From positions 5,031 through 39,805 of the forward strand of contig JAADJA010000165.1 in assembly GCA_013151015.1 (NCBI GenBank): DNA of 34,775 nt. Reading direction: 5' to 3'. Origin of the DNA: Chlorobiota bacterium (lineage in GTDB: Bacteria > Bacteroidota > Bacteroidia > Bacteroidales > JAADJA01). The notes beneath the pieces are model-generated. The model saw only the letters and a program-made list of their open reading frames with translations. It had not been told where the DNA came from and did not search any database. The position numbers and the translations under genes were made by a program. Positions 6,722 through 15,486 of this stretch are shown piece by piece. Each line of letters opens with the position of its first letter. Positions within the stretch are counted from its first letter, which is position 1.

Positions 6722-9622
6722 ATGGGTTTGAACAAGAATGGCAAATTATGGCAAAAATTCACTCATATAAATGAGTTGCCCAGCCCTTCGGGGCTGGGTC
6801 CAAGGGTAGGCCGTGGAAAAACAAAATTCTTCCTTCTGCAATTCCTTCTCCTTTTGTCTATTGTAGGAATCTCCCAAACAGGAGCTTTGAGGGGAAAAAT
6901 CACAGATGAAGGAACAGGTGAAGAGTTGATAGGGGCGGCCGTTCTGATTGAAGGGACTTTTCAGGGTGCATCGGCCGATCTGGATGGGAATTATTCCATT
7001 TCCGATATCCCCGCCGGGGAAATAAATATCCGTTGTACTTATATTTCCTACGAACCGCAGCTCATAACCGGGATTGAAATCAAACCCGATGGGGTTTCCT
7101 TACTTGACATCAAACTGAAATCCGTATCGGTGGGTTTGGAAGAGGTGGTGGTTTCGGCCAAAGCTGTCCGAAATACGGAATCGGCCGTACTGACCATGCA
7201 GAAAAAGTCGGCTTCGGTGATGGATGGGATTTCTGCACAGCAAATCAAAAAAAGCGGTGACTCGGATGCGGCCGGGGCAGTTGGCCGGATAACCGGCGTA
7301 TCGGTGGAAGGTGGAAAGTATGTATATGTGCGCGGCCTTGGCGACAGGTACAGCAAAACCACTTTGAACGGTGCCGAAATACCCGGCCTTGACCCGGAGC
7401 GTAACACGGTCCAGATGGACATATTCCCGACCAATGCAATCGAAAGCATTATTGTTCATAAAAGTTTCTCCGCAAACCTGAATACGTTTACGGGTGGCCT
7501 GATCGATATTGTCACAAAGGATTTCCCCGAGGAATTCAACCTTCATTTTTCAGCATCCTACGAATTCAATACGCAATCTTCATTGAACAATAACTTCCTG
7601 ACCTATGATGGCGGAAAAAACGACTGGATCGGCTTTGATGATGGTACGCGTGATTTTCCGGTACAGGCCGAAAATATCCCGCTCTACCCTACGGACAGGG
7701 ATGCCATTGACAAAACCACCCGGAAGTTCAACAAAATTATGGAGCCCAATACGAAACGCTCATTCCTGAACCAGAATTACAGCCTTTCGGTTGGTAATCA
7801 AACCAAATTGTTTGGGAAGGCATTTGGCTATACCATTGGTGTCAATTATAAAAACGAAGAAAAGTACTACAACGATGGTGAGCGGGGCATTTATAAACTC
7901 ACCGATGCAAATGCGGAGGTTTTGAACACAGAACAAAAGTACAACGAAACCGCAGGCATGTATGAGTCTTTGTTGGGAAGCCTTTTAAGTGTGAACTATA
8001 AATTGAATAACAGCAATAAGTTGAGCTATGTGTTGATGTACAATCATTCGGGGATTAAAAATGCCTTTGATTATTATGGAGAAAAGCCGGAAGATGAAAT
8101 TGGGATGTTCATCCAAAGCCGCGAATTGGGTTTTAAGGAACGGTCGATCCTCGCCAATCAACTGAAAGGGGGGCATTTCATCGAGTCATGGGGGAAATTG
8201 AAAATAAACTGGATTGTGTCTTACACCAAATCCAAACAGGTAGAACCCGATCTCCGCTTTTTCACAAATAGCTATTATCCCGATGCCGTTGGGGATGCGC
8301 AATACGAGATCAACCCATCCAAATATAAAGTCCCTTCCCGCTTCAACAGGGCGATGGACGAAATAAACCTGGACAATAAAATCCATTTCGAGCTCCCGTT
8401 TACCGTTCTTGGGAGTGCTTCTAAATTCAAGTTTGGGGCTGCATATGTTTATAAGGACAGGGAGTTTTCGGAACAAAAAATAGATTACCTGTCACAGGTT
8501 CAATATTATAATGGAAGTGTTCCCGATTATCTTGACGATGGGAACATTGGGCAAAACAATCCTTTATATGATCCTGCGACCCGGCAGAATTATGGTTTGT
8601 ACGTGCAAAACGCAACCGATATCCGAAACTCGTACAATGGAACACAATCAGTTCTTGGTGCTTATGCAATGGTGGACATGCCGTTGACCGAAAAGTTTCG
8701 GATGGAATTGGGATTGCGCTATGAAGCGAACAAGATGGAAAGTGCCAGCAAGAAAAAAAACTATAAAAAAGGGGAGTTGGACGACAAGGATTTCTTACCG
8801 GCAATTAACCTCACGTTTACGGTCGTGAAAAACATGAACATCCGCCTTGCCTATACCCGGACACTTTCAAGGCCAACTTTTCGCGAGGTCGCACCTTTCG
8901 CATCCTATAGTCCGGTTGCGCCTACCATCGTCGGAAACCCTGACTTGAAGAGGGCCTTGATCGATAATATCGATTTAAAATGGGAATATTATATGAAACC
9001 GGGAGAAGTGGTTTCTTTTGGCCTCTTTTATAAAAACTTCACCGATCCCATCGAAATGGTGGACAACCCGGTGGCGGTCAATCCTGAAATTTCTTTTCAG
9101 AATGTGTCGCAGGCAATCAATTATGGCCTTGAAACCGAATTCAGGAAATCCCTTGATTTTATAAACCCCCTCCGAAATATGTACCTTGGGATAAACTTTG
9201 CCTATATCCGGTCCGAAGTTTCCATTGACCCGGAGGAATTGAAATTGATAAGGGCATTGGTCCCCGGTCATCCCGATACACGGCCACTTTTCGGGCAGGC
9301 CCCGTACATCGTGAACGGGATTTTGGGTTTTGACAGTGAAAAAACCGGGCTTTCGGCCAGTATGGTTTTCAATATGACCGGTGAGCGTATTTCATTGGTG
9401 ACCAAAGGTGGGACGCCCGATGTGTTCCAGCAGCCCGTTCCCATCCTGGATTTGAATATCCGGATAAATTTGAACAAACACTTTACACTTACACTGAAAG
9501 CGAAAAACCTGTTGAACGCTTTGAACCAGCAAGCTTATACGTACAAAGGCATCAAATATTCTTACTATGCATATTCGATGGGAAGGGTCTTCGGTATCGG
9601 GGTTTCCTATAGGTTCAGGTAA
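6722..9622 (+). CDS. TonB-dependent receptor with carboxypeptidase-regulatory-like domain
   Basis: About 966 residues from ATG 6722; the frame also offers ATG 6671. Order: an unusual hydrophilic N-terminus (ELPSPSGLGPRVGRG), a hydrophobic signal core (FFLLQFLLLLSIVGISQ), a carboxypeptidase D regulatory-like beta-sandwich (GKITDEGTGEELIGAAVLIEG... DLDGNYSISDIPAGE), the plug (VYVRGLGDRYSKTTLNGAEIPG), then a long barrel ending in VFGIGVSYRFR. It is an outer-membrane active transporter energised by TonB. The preceding lipoprotein is its likely partner and the following MORN protein may be co-transcribed. Oddity: a perfect GC-rich hairpin with a TTCG loop is translated inside the n-region of the signal peptide, and no start codon other than TTG lies between it and the hydrophobic core, so translation must begin upstream of it. 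The ligand is unknown. Confidence 0.9.
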   Translation: MGLNKNGKLWQKFTHINELPSPSGLGPRVGRGKTKFFLLQFLLLLSIVGISQTGALRGKITDEGTGEELIGAAVLIEGTFQGASADLDGNYSISDIPAGEINIRCTYISYEPQLITGIEIKPDGVSLLDIKLKSVSVGLEEVVVSAKAVRNTESAVLTMQKKSASVMDGISAQQIKKSGDSDAAGAVGRITGVSVEGGKYVYVRGLGDRYSKTTLNGAEIPGLDPERNTVQMDIFPTNAIESIIVHKSFSANLNTFTGGLIDIVTKDFPEEFNLHFSASYEFNTQSSLNNNFLTYDGGKNDWIGFDDGTRDFPVQAENIPLYPTDRDAIDKTTRKFNKIMEPNTKRSFLNQNYSLSVGNQTKLFGKAFGYTIGVNYKNEEKYYNDGERGIYKLTDANAEVLNTEQKYNETAGMYESLLGSLLSVNYKLNNSNKLSYVLMYNHSGIKNAFDYYGEKPEDEIGMFIQSRELGFKERSILANQLKGGHFIESWGKLKINWIVSYTKSKQVEPDLRFFTNSYYPDAVGDAQYEINPSKYKVPSRFNRAMDEINLDNKIHFELPFTVLGSASKFKFGAAYVYKDREFSEQKIDYLSQVQYYNGSVPDYLDDGNIGQNNPLYDPATRQNYGLYVQNATDIRNSYNGTQSVLGAYAMVDMPLTEKFRMELGLRYEANKMESASKKKNYKKGELDDKDFLPAINLTFTVVKNMNIRLAYTRTLSRPTFREVAPFASYSPVAPTIVGNPDLKRALIDNIDLKWEYYMKPGEVVSFGLFYKNFTDPIEMVDNPVAVNPEISFQNVSQAINYGLETEFRKSLDFINPLRNMYLGINFAYIRSEVSIDPEELKLIRALVPGHPDTRPLFGQAPYIVNGILGFDSEKTGLSASMVFNMTGERISLVTKGGTPDVFQQPVPILDLNIRINLNKHFTLTLKAKNLLNALNQQAYTYKGIKYSYYAYSMGRVFGIGVSYRFR
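6779..6798 (+). repeat. Perfect hairpin with TTCG loop inside the receptor reading frame
   Basis: CCCAGCCC (6779-6786), TTCG (6787-6790), GGGCTGGG (6791-6798): an 8-bp perfect GC-rich stem capped by an extra-stable tetraloop, about 60 bases into the TonB-receptor coding sequence. It shares its arm with the palindrome at 6590-6607. Confidence 0.8.
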
Positions 9623-9668
9623 GTTTTAGAAAATTATTAAATTCGTAAAAATTTCCAATCTAACAATT

Positions 9669-10142
9669 ATGAAAAGGTACAGATCATTTTTTACCCTGTT
9701 TTTACTCGTCATTTTTGCTTTTTCCGGTTTTTCACAAGAGTTGGAATACCGGGATGGCCATTACTATAAAAAGGACATGCTTTATTCGGGAAAGAACATC
9801 GAATATTTCGAAAACGGAAACACGAAAATCGAGAGGAATATTAAAAACGGACATGAAGACGGGCTGGTCATAACCTATTTCGAAAATGGGAAGAAGCAGG
9901 AACAGCGCTCATACCTCGAAGGGAAGAAAGATGGGTTGTGGATTACCTGGGACGAAAAAGGCGCAAAGTTGGGGGAAGCCCGCTATAAGGATGATTTAAA
10001 GGATGGCGAATGGTTTATCTGGAACTCGGATGGCGTGTTGCTTTATGAAATGCATTATACCGGGGGCAAAAAATCAGGTGTTTGGAAAATGTACAACGAA
10101 AAAGGGGAACTAGTCCAGGAACGCTCCTATGATAATGAGTAG
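9669..10142 (+). CDS. Secreted MORN-repeat (YwqK-like) protein
   Basis: 157 residues. A signal peptide ends at FSGFSQ, followed by about five repeats of the type YFENGKKQEQRSYLEGKKDGLWITWDEKG, i.e. the MORN variant seen in proteins labelled 'YwqK family antitoxin'. It begins 46 bases after the TonB-receptor stop, with no clear promoter between, so it is probably in the same transcript. No toxin-like gene is next to it here, so the antitoxin label should not be taken literally. A role in envelope scaffolding or protein interaction is as likely. A strong terminator follows. Confidence 0.8.
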   Translation: MKRYRSFFTLFLLVIFAFSGFSQELEYRDGHYYKKDMLYSGKNIEYFENGNTKIERNIKNGHEDGLVITYFENGKKQEQRSYLEGKKDGLWITWDEKGAKLGEARYKDDLKDGEWFIWNSDGVLLYEMHYTGGKKSGVWKMYNEKGELVQERSYDNE

Positions 10143-10170
10143 CTTTCCGTAAGTTTTGGTAGGGCTGCAT

Positions 10171-10203
10171 AAAAAAAGCCACGCATTTGCACGGCTTTTT
10201 TTG
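10171..10203 (+). terminator. Bidirectional rho-independent terminator
   Basis: AAAAAAAGCC (10171-10180) pairs with GGCTTTTTTT (10193-10202). The A-run and T-run make it usable on both strands, for the MORN gene on plus and the small ORF at 10230-10445 on minus. Confidence 0.85.
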
Positions 10204-10229
10204 TAATTAAATTTTAAAAAAATGAAAAG

Positions 10230-10445
10230 TTAAAAGTTTGGTTGGATAATTACCATCGAGGCGTCTTTTTCGCTTTTGATGGTCTCTATGTTTCTATGGT
10301 GCGATCCGTTCAACAAGAATGAATTTGGATGGTCTTCAAGGTTGATTACCCAGTTAAAATTGTTTTCCTTATCAGGTAAAACGAAATAAAAGTCGTTGCA
10401 ATCCAATGTGGAAATTTCACTTGCACGGTTCAAAAATTCAGTCAT
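10230..10445 (-). CDS. Small hypothetical protein (71 aa)
   Basis: 71 residues with a balanced composition and no signal peptide or membrane helix: MTEFLNRASEISTLD... FYFVLPDKENNFNWVINLEDHPNSF. I do not recognise it. It is convergent with the MORN gene across a bidirectional terminator, which favours a real gene. It looks like a small soluble cytoplasmic protein. There is no obvious -7 box upstream. Confidence 0.45.
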   Translation of the reverse strand: MTEFLNRASEISTLDCNDFYFVLPDKENNFNWVINLEDHPNSFLLNGSHHRNIETIKSEKDASMVIIQPNF

Positions 10446-10592
10446 GTTTTCAGATTTTAATATTCTCGATTGAATGTTGAAATATGACTTTCAATTATTG
10501 TGCAAATTCATAAGTTGCTGGTTTTCAGATATGGTTGGAAACCTAATGTCCCAGATAGGGAATTTTGCTTTATCATTGGGGGAAAACAAGAC

Positions 10593-10663
10593 CTTTCAGG
10601 GTCGGAACGACCTGAAAGAGTCTGTGGCGAAGAATTTTATTGTCGGAACGACCTAAAAGAGTC
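10593..10663. repeat. Direct repeat (22 bp, period 41) with internal inverted repeat
   Basis: A 22-base unit beginning GTCGGAACGACCT and ending AGAGTC occurs at 10601-10622 and again at 10642-10663 with one mismatch. The first copy is preceded by CTTTCAGG (10593-10600), the inverse of CCTGAAAG (10611-10618), so a hairpin can form. It is non-coding and lies downstream of the sulfotransferase. Confidence 0.65.
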
Positions 10664-10694
10664 AGTATGAAGAAAGCGTGAGCCAGAATGCTTT

Positions 10695-11588
10695 TTACCA
10701 ATCCTTATCGGAATAATACGCTTTCCAGACAGGTTCCGTTCCTTTTTTGACCCTTTCGATTTCTGCTTCCGTCAAACGTTTTTTCCAGGTATGGATATTC
10801 TTTTTCGAATCCCTTTTTAAATGCCCGGCCTTGCTTGCCGAAGAAGATTCCCTGATTTTGCTTTCAACGGAAGCCCCAAAGTGCAAATCAAGTTTCTGGT
10901 ATATTTTCTTGTATTCGCCCACCGGGTCAAGCGACAGGTCCTCGTGTTTGACAATAATCCAATCGGGCCGGTTTTTTCGGTATTCGTTCAGGATGTAATA
11001 GTCGATGTTCCAAAGCAATATCCCTTGTTCGATGATGTCAGGTGGGGTTTTGACATATTTTTCGATATCCGCCGCAAAGGGGCTCAGTTTTTCCATCAGG
11101 TCTTTTTGTTCCAAAAAATGATCGAAGGAGTGTGTCCAGTTTTTTACTTTCAAACTGGCAACAAATGCTGCCGGGTGTCTGATGAGCGCAACCACATCAC
11201 AATTGAATTTTTGGGCCAACCATTCTGTTGACATAAGTGCAAGTGGGTCTTTTATCAAAGCGCGTTTGGTGGCCCGCATGTAAATGTCCCTGAAAAAACG
11301 AAAAACATCCCGTGGGCCGTCGATTACTTTAAAATCCTTGGCAATCCCCTTGCCGCTAAACGAAATTATTTCGTTCATAAAATCATAAACTGCCTGTTGT
11401 TTTTCCCTTGGCGAATCCAAAGAAACATATTCGTACCAATACTTTAAAGGGGAAATCCTTTTTTCGTCAATGTTAAATGGCTCGTGGATATAGCGGGTGT
11501 TTTTATCCAGGCAAAGCATTTGTCCCACCCAGGTCGTCCCTGAACGATGGGCTCCGGTTACGAGGATCGGTTTTTTGTTTTTCGACAT
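10695..11588 (-). CDS. PAPS-dependent sulfotransferase family protein
   Basis: 297 residues, single domain. The 5'-phosphosulfate loop is at 14-19 (HRSGTT within VTGAHRSGTTWVGQ), followed by KDPLALMS (113-120) and the 3'-phosphate motif LIRHPAAFVASLK (135-147). C-terminal LKRDSKKNIHTWKKRLT resembles the adenine-side loop of the family. From the family it would move sulfate from PAPS to a hydroxyl of a glycan, lipid or other acceptor; the acceptor is unknown. It is monocistronic by layout, with a -7 box at 11624-11631. No glycan-biosynthesis genes adjoin it. Confidence 0.85.
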   Translation of the reverse strand: MSKNKKPILVTGAHRSGTTWVGQMLCLDKNTRYIHEPFNIDEKRISPLKYWYEYVSLDSPREKQQAVYDFMNEIISFSGKGIAKDFKVIDGPRDVFRFFRDIYMRATKRALIKDPLALMSTEWLAQKFNCDVVALIRHPAAFVASLKVKNWTHSFDHFLEQKDLMEKLSPFAADIEKYVKTPPDIIEQGILLWNIDYYILNEYRKNRPDWIIVKHEDLSLDPVGEYKKIYQKLDLHFGASVESKIRESSSASKAGHLKRDSKKNIHTWKKRLTEAEIERVKKGTEPVWKAYYSDKDW

Positions 11589-11623
11589 AAATGTTTTATT
11601 GTTTTTCCAAAGGGTTTTACGGG

Positions 11624-11631
11624 CAAAAATA
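11624..11631 (-). promoter_or_regulatory. Bacteroidota -7 box (TATTTTTG)
   Basis: Exact TAnnTTTG match on the minus strand, about 36 bases upstream of the sulfotransferase ATG. Confidence 0.5.
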
Positions 11632-11772
11632 AGTGTAAACCTTATCCTTTAATATTTCATTTAACAAGAAAACTTAAAAATAGTTCTGTTTTTTTTGGCA
11701 ATTCTGTTTAAACATAAATTGCACGAACTTGTTAAGAATATTTTAAAGCTTTGTTTTTCCAATATTTGTCCG

Positions 11773-12468
11773 ATGGAAGCCAGAAAAAAAGAGTTTGCCA
11801 ATAAATTTTACCTTGTCCTGAATGCGATATTCATAGCTTCCCTTGTTACCAGTAACCTGATTTTCCAAAAGTTTTTCCAGTGGGATGCCTTCAATGTTTA
11901 CCTTTTTCAGTTATCGGTTGGGATTATCCCTTATCCCGTCACTTTTTTGGTAATGGATATCGTTTCGGAGATTTATGGTAGAAAGAAGGCCAACCGTGTG
12001 GTCCTTGGTGGCCTGTTCGCCAGCATCTTCACCTTGCTTATTGTCCTTGTTTCCGATTATTCAATGGCCACGGAATGGTCGCCGGTTTCCGACAGCGAAT
12101 TCCACCATGTGTTCGGCGTGACTTTTATCGGTGTTGGGGCATCCATGGCAGCTTACCTTATCGCCCAATTGATCGATGTGCAATTGTTCCATTTCTGGAA
12201 GGGTTTCACAAAAGGGAAGCATCTCTGGTTAAGGAACAATGCCTCTACCTTTACTTCCCAATTTGTTGATACATTGGTGATTTTATTGTTGCTTTGTAGT
12301 TTTGGGATTATCGAATGGGAACTGTTTGGGGTTTTGCTCCTCAATGGGTACTTGTTCAAAATGTTGGTCGCACTGCTCGATACCCCGATTATCTATTTTA
12401 TCGTTTGGCGTTTCCGTAAACATTTTGACCTGAAAAAGCCGGGGGAGGAACTGTATGTCGAACTTTGA
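11773..12468 (+). CDS. yhhQ: Queuosine precursor transporter, YhhQ/DUF165 family
   Basis: 231 residues from ATG 11773; the frame is open from 11695, but the upstream part looks non-coding and the alignment-like start MEARKKEFANKFYLVLNAIFIASLVTSN fits the family. Six hydrophobic segments and family motifs LVMDIVSEIYGRKKANRVVLGG and TFTSQFVDTLVILLLL are visible. It is an inner-membrane ECF-like permease that takes up queuine/preQ precursors for tRNA modification. Conserved residues around SEIYGRKKA are the best identifiers. There is no neighbouring queuosine gene. Confidence 0.9.
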   Translation: MEARKKEFANKFYLVLNAIFIASLVTSNLIFQKFFQWDAFNVYLFQLSVGIIPYPVTFLVMDIVSEIYGRKKANRVVLGGLFASIFTLLIVLVSDYSMATEWSPVSDSEFHHVFGVTFIGVGASMAAYLIAQLIDVQLFHFWKGFTKGKHLWLRNNASTFTSQFVDTLVILLLLCSFGIIEWELFGVLLLNGYLFKMLVALLDTPIIYFIVWRFRKHFDLKKPGEELYVEL

Positions 12469-12635
12469 CCCGGATTATGCAGCAGAAAATCCGTTACGGA
12501 CTAAAATTTCGGCAAAACGCCACTTCGTTGACTTTTGAAGCCTCACCATAGCTGTGGCCGTAGGTTCTATTAGTAAATACAACTTTTATGGATGAAAAAC
12601 AAGATTGCTTTGATCGTCTGCCTTTTGCGGATTTC

Positions 12636-13841
12636 CTAAAAATGCACATCGAGCTGAAGCCTGTACATCAAGCTATTGTTTTCGTTGCCCACCGTTAAAT
12701 AGCTGATGTCGGACTGGACTTTAAGCTTATGCCCCGAAATGTATTTTGAAACACCAAGGGTATATTGATTCTGTACATCGATTCCCGTTATGGTTTTATC
12801 GAGGTGGACAGTAGTATATCTTGCCGATAATTCCCAATTCCTTTGGAAGATGTACCCGCCTTGTACATTTAAGGCCTCGCCTACCTGGACAACATCCCCC
12901 GTTTCGGAACCGTCACTGTTCACTGCAATAGGATCGTCGGCGACCCTGCTTGCATATTCTGCCTCGAGAGAAGCCCCATGGTATTTGAACATTGCATCCA
13001 GGAAGATCGTTGAAATATTGGTATTGTAAAAACCACTGCTGTCGGTAATCATATATTTCCCCATATTGCTCCTGGTCTTTACAGCATCGCTATTATAGTC
13101 ATATGTTGCCCCAATTGCCAATTTCGGGGAACTTTCCCTTTTAATATCCGATCCCTTGTAGTCGCCATTGCCTGCAAAGTTTCCAAAAGGCAGTACTTCT
13201 AACCTGCCGGTATATTGGTAACCCCCTAAATTCCCAACGGTAATGTTCCTCCCTTCCCCTTGGGCAAACGAAAATATTTCCCTTATCACAAATTGATTGC
13301 CTATATTGTCGTGATGTCTCAATTGGAGGCCAATATCCCTGTCGATGTTGAACCATTTGTTCAAAAGGGATCTGTCAACCAATTGTAAATTGGCCGAAGA
13401 AATCACCCTTTCCCGGTTACCGGGCAGTTTGGTCTGTCCGGCCCAAAGTACAAAGTTTTTATAAAAATTCCACTTTACAACAGCATCAAGGATAATCCGG
13501 GGGGTCAGGTTGTTATAAACAGATACCCCGGCTATGTCGCGGTTGGTAAGGCCCAGCTCCAATTTGTACTTTAGCTTTGGCGAAAAAGCAAAACCGCTGA
13601 ACTTCAGCCTTGCCCTGCGGACCAAAAAATTGGATTCGGTCTTTTTATAATTGCTGCCATCATAAGCTTTCCTGAAAACCGAGAGCAATTGGATTCGGGG
13701 CGCAAATTTAACGCTCCATGAACTGTCTTTGGCCACTACGTTCAACATGCCGTTTCCAAATTTCGTATTCGTAACTTCTTGCGACATACCGACCAGCAAG
13801 GAAAACAGAAGCAGTATAAGTAAGGCTTTTTTTAAAATCAC
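12636..13841 (-). CDS. Phosphate-selective porin O/P-like outer-membrane protein
   Basis: 401 residues from GTG 13841; a TTG at 13874 would add 11 residues. I prefer GTG because it gives an ordinary signal peptide (MILKKALLILLLFSLLVGMSQ). The mature part has the OprO/OprP features: FLVRRARLKFSGFAFSPKLKYKLELG near the start, alternating strands through the middle, and a C-terminal strand YRLQLDVHF ending in Phe. The family forms trimeric anion (phosphate/polyphosphate) channels; selectivity cannot be read here. A consensus -7 box (13910-13917) lies 69 bases upstream of the GTG, so it probably has its own transcript after the carbonic anhydrase-NhaB operon. Confidence 0.85.
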   Translation of the reverse strand: MILKKALLILLLFSLLVGMSQEVTNTKFGNGMLNVVAKDSSWSVKFAPRIQLLSVFRKAYDGSNYKKTESNFLVRRARLKFSGFAFSPKLKYKLELGLTNRDIAGVSVYNNLTPRIILDAVVKWNFYKNFVLWAGQTKLPGNRERVISSANLQLVDRSLLNKWFNIDRDIGLQLRHHDNIGNQFVIREIFSFAQGEGRNITVGNLGGYQYTGRLEVLPFGNFAGNGDYKGSDIKRESSPKLAIGATYDYNSDAVKTRSNMGKYMITDSSGFYNTNISTIFLDAMFKYHGASLEAEYASRVADDPIAVNSDGSETGDVVQVGEALNVQGGYIFQRNWELSARYTTVHLDKTITGIDVQNQYTLGVSKYISGHKLKVQSDISYLTVGNENNSLMYRLQLDVHF

Positions 13842-13909
13842 AATGAATCGTATTGCATGATTAAAGAATAACAAAACGGCAGATTTGCCAGATTGCTTTT
13901 TTTTGAATG

Positions 13910-13917
13910 CAAATGTA
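13910..13917 (-). promoter_or_regulatory. Bacteroidota -7 box (TACATTTG)
   Basis: Exact TAnnTTTG match in the 164-base gap between nhaB and the porin, pointing at the porin. Confidence 0.55.
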
Positions 13918-14005
13918 GTTTTTTTAAGGAAAAAACCACTTTTCGATAAAAATAATTTTAGTCACGCAGTACCTATGCTGCTCCGTAAAGGTTGTTTATT
14001 GGGTT

Positions 14006-15475
14006 TTACAGTAGATACATGATACAGAGCAAACCTACACCACCAAGTACGATCGCATAAGGGAAAGCCATTTTGACCATTTTCCCATACGATAAATTGA
14101 TGAGGGGCGCCAAGGACGAAGTGAGCAAAAACAGGAATGCCGCTTGTCCGTTTGGGGTCGCCACACTTGGTAGGTTGGTTCCGGTATTGATGGCAATGGC
14201 CAATTTTTCGTACTGTTCGCGCGATAGTTCACCGGCATCGAAAGCAGCCTCTATTTCGTTGATGTAAACCGTTGCCACAAAAACATTGTCGCTTATGGCA
14301 GAAAGCACACCGTTTGCGATGTAAAACATGGTGGGCTGTGCGGATGCATCCATCGACAATGCCCATTCGATAACCGGTTTGAACAAATGCTGGTCGTGGA
14401 TCATGGCCACGATCACAAAAAAGACCACCAATAAAGCGGTAAACGGCAGAGCTTCTTCAAAAGCAGGCCCTATGTGGTGTTCATCGGTGATGCCCATGAA
14501 GGCCGTTTGGAATATGATAAGTGCCAGGCCGATAAACCCTACCGGGGCAAGGTGCAATGCAAGGCCAATAATCAACAGGACCATGGCAACAGCTTGAACG
14601 ATGATCTGTTGTTTTTCCTTCTTGCTTCGTTTTTCATCTTCTAAGAGCGTATAGTTCTTGATGATCTTGTACGCAACATCGGGCAGCTTAGCCCCAAAAC
14701 CGAACAGCTTGAATTTTTCGAGCAAAACGGTTGTGGCCAGTCCTGCAAAGAAAACGGGTATGGTAATTACATCCATTTGTTTGAAAAACTCGATGAAATC
14801 CCATCCCATTTTTTCGCCAATCAACAGGTTTTGGGGTTCTCCCACCAATGTCATCACCCCACCGAGGGCAGTCCCTACAACACCGTGCATGATCAAGCTG
14901 CGCAGAAAACTCCGGAATTGCTCCAGGGTTTCACCGCTCAACTGGCTCCGGTCGAAATCACCATTGTCGCTCAAACCCAGGTCGCTCGAATGGATTTTGT
15001 GGTAAACACCATAAAACCCAACGGCAACACTTATTAAAACCGCAGTAACCGTTAGTGCATCAAGGAATGCGGAAAGCACCGCAGAGAGGACAACAAACAA
15101 AATAGACAAAGCCATTTTTGATTTCACACGGATGAAGATTTTGCTGAAGATAAACATCAGCAATGGTTTCATAAAGAATATGGCGGCCACCATAAACATC
15201 AGTAGCAACAATACCTCCAGGTTCTGCTCTACCTCGTGGTAGGCGTTTGTCGAGCTTGTAAGCTTCAATGCCAATATTTGTATGGCGAGCAGCCCACCTG
15301 AAATCAATGGATAGCATTTGAGCGCCATGGCCAGTGTAAAGATAAACTCACCAATAATAATCCATGCGGTTATTGTTGGTCCCAAAGTGAAATAGGACAC
15401 AACGTTGAACAGCAGGAAGCCTATGATTGTTAATTTGTACCATTTGGGGCTATGCCCTAAAAAAAGTTTGTTCAT
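14006..15475 (-). CDS. nhaB: Na+/H+ antiporter NhaB
   Basis: 489 residues, near the usual NhaB length. Strongly recognisable blocks: EFIFTLAMALKCYPL (43-57), NLEVLLLLMFMVA (85-97), SAFLDALTVTAVLISVAVGFYG (135-156), GTALGGVMTLVGEPQNLLIG (201-220), ISDNVFVATVYINE and AINTGTNLPSVATPNGQAAFL near the end. It is an electrogenic inner-membrane antiporter that exports Na+ in exchange for protons. It is the last gene of a four-gene minus-strand operon; the DUF2490 stop is 11 bases before its ATG. In this context it could expel sodium brought in by a Na+-coupled bicarbonate permease. Confidence 0.95.
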   Translation of the reverse strand: MNKLFLGHSPKWYKLTIIGFLLFNVVSYFTLGPTITAWIIIGEFIFTLAMALKCYPLISGGLLAIQILALKLTSSTNAYHEVEQNLEVLLLLMFMVAAIFFMKPLLMFIFSKIFIRVKSKMALSILFVVLSAVLSAFLDALTVTAVLISVAVGFYGVYHKIHSSDLGLSDNGDFDRSQLSGETLEQFRSFLRSLIMHGVVGTALGGVMTLVGEPQNLLIGEKMGWDFIEFFKQMDVITIPVFFAGLATTVLLEKFKLFGFGAKLPDVAYKIIKNYTLLEDEKRSKKEKQQIIVQAVAMVLLIIGLALHLAPVGFIGLALIIFQTAFMGITDEHHIGPAFEEALPFTALLVVFFVIVAMIHDQHLFKPVIEWALSMDASAQPTMFYIANGVLSAISDNVFVATVYINEIEAAFDAGELSREQYEKLAIAINTGTNLPSVATPNGQAAFLFLLTSSLAPLINLSYGKMVKMAFPYAIVLGGVGLLCIMYLL

Positions 15476-15486
15476 ATTTATGCCTT

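Noticed and set aside
9669-10142. Toxin-antitoxin pair based on the YwqK family name
   Set aside because: No toxin-like neighbour exists here; the protein has a signal peptide and sits in a TonB-receptor operon.
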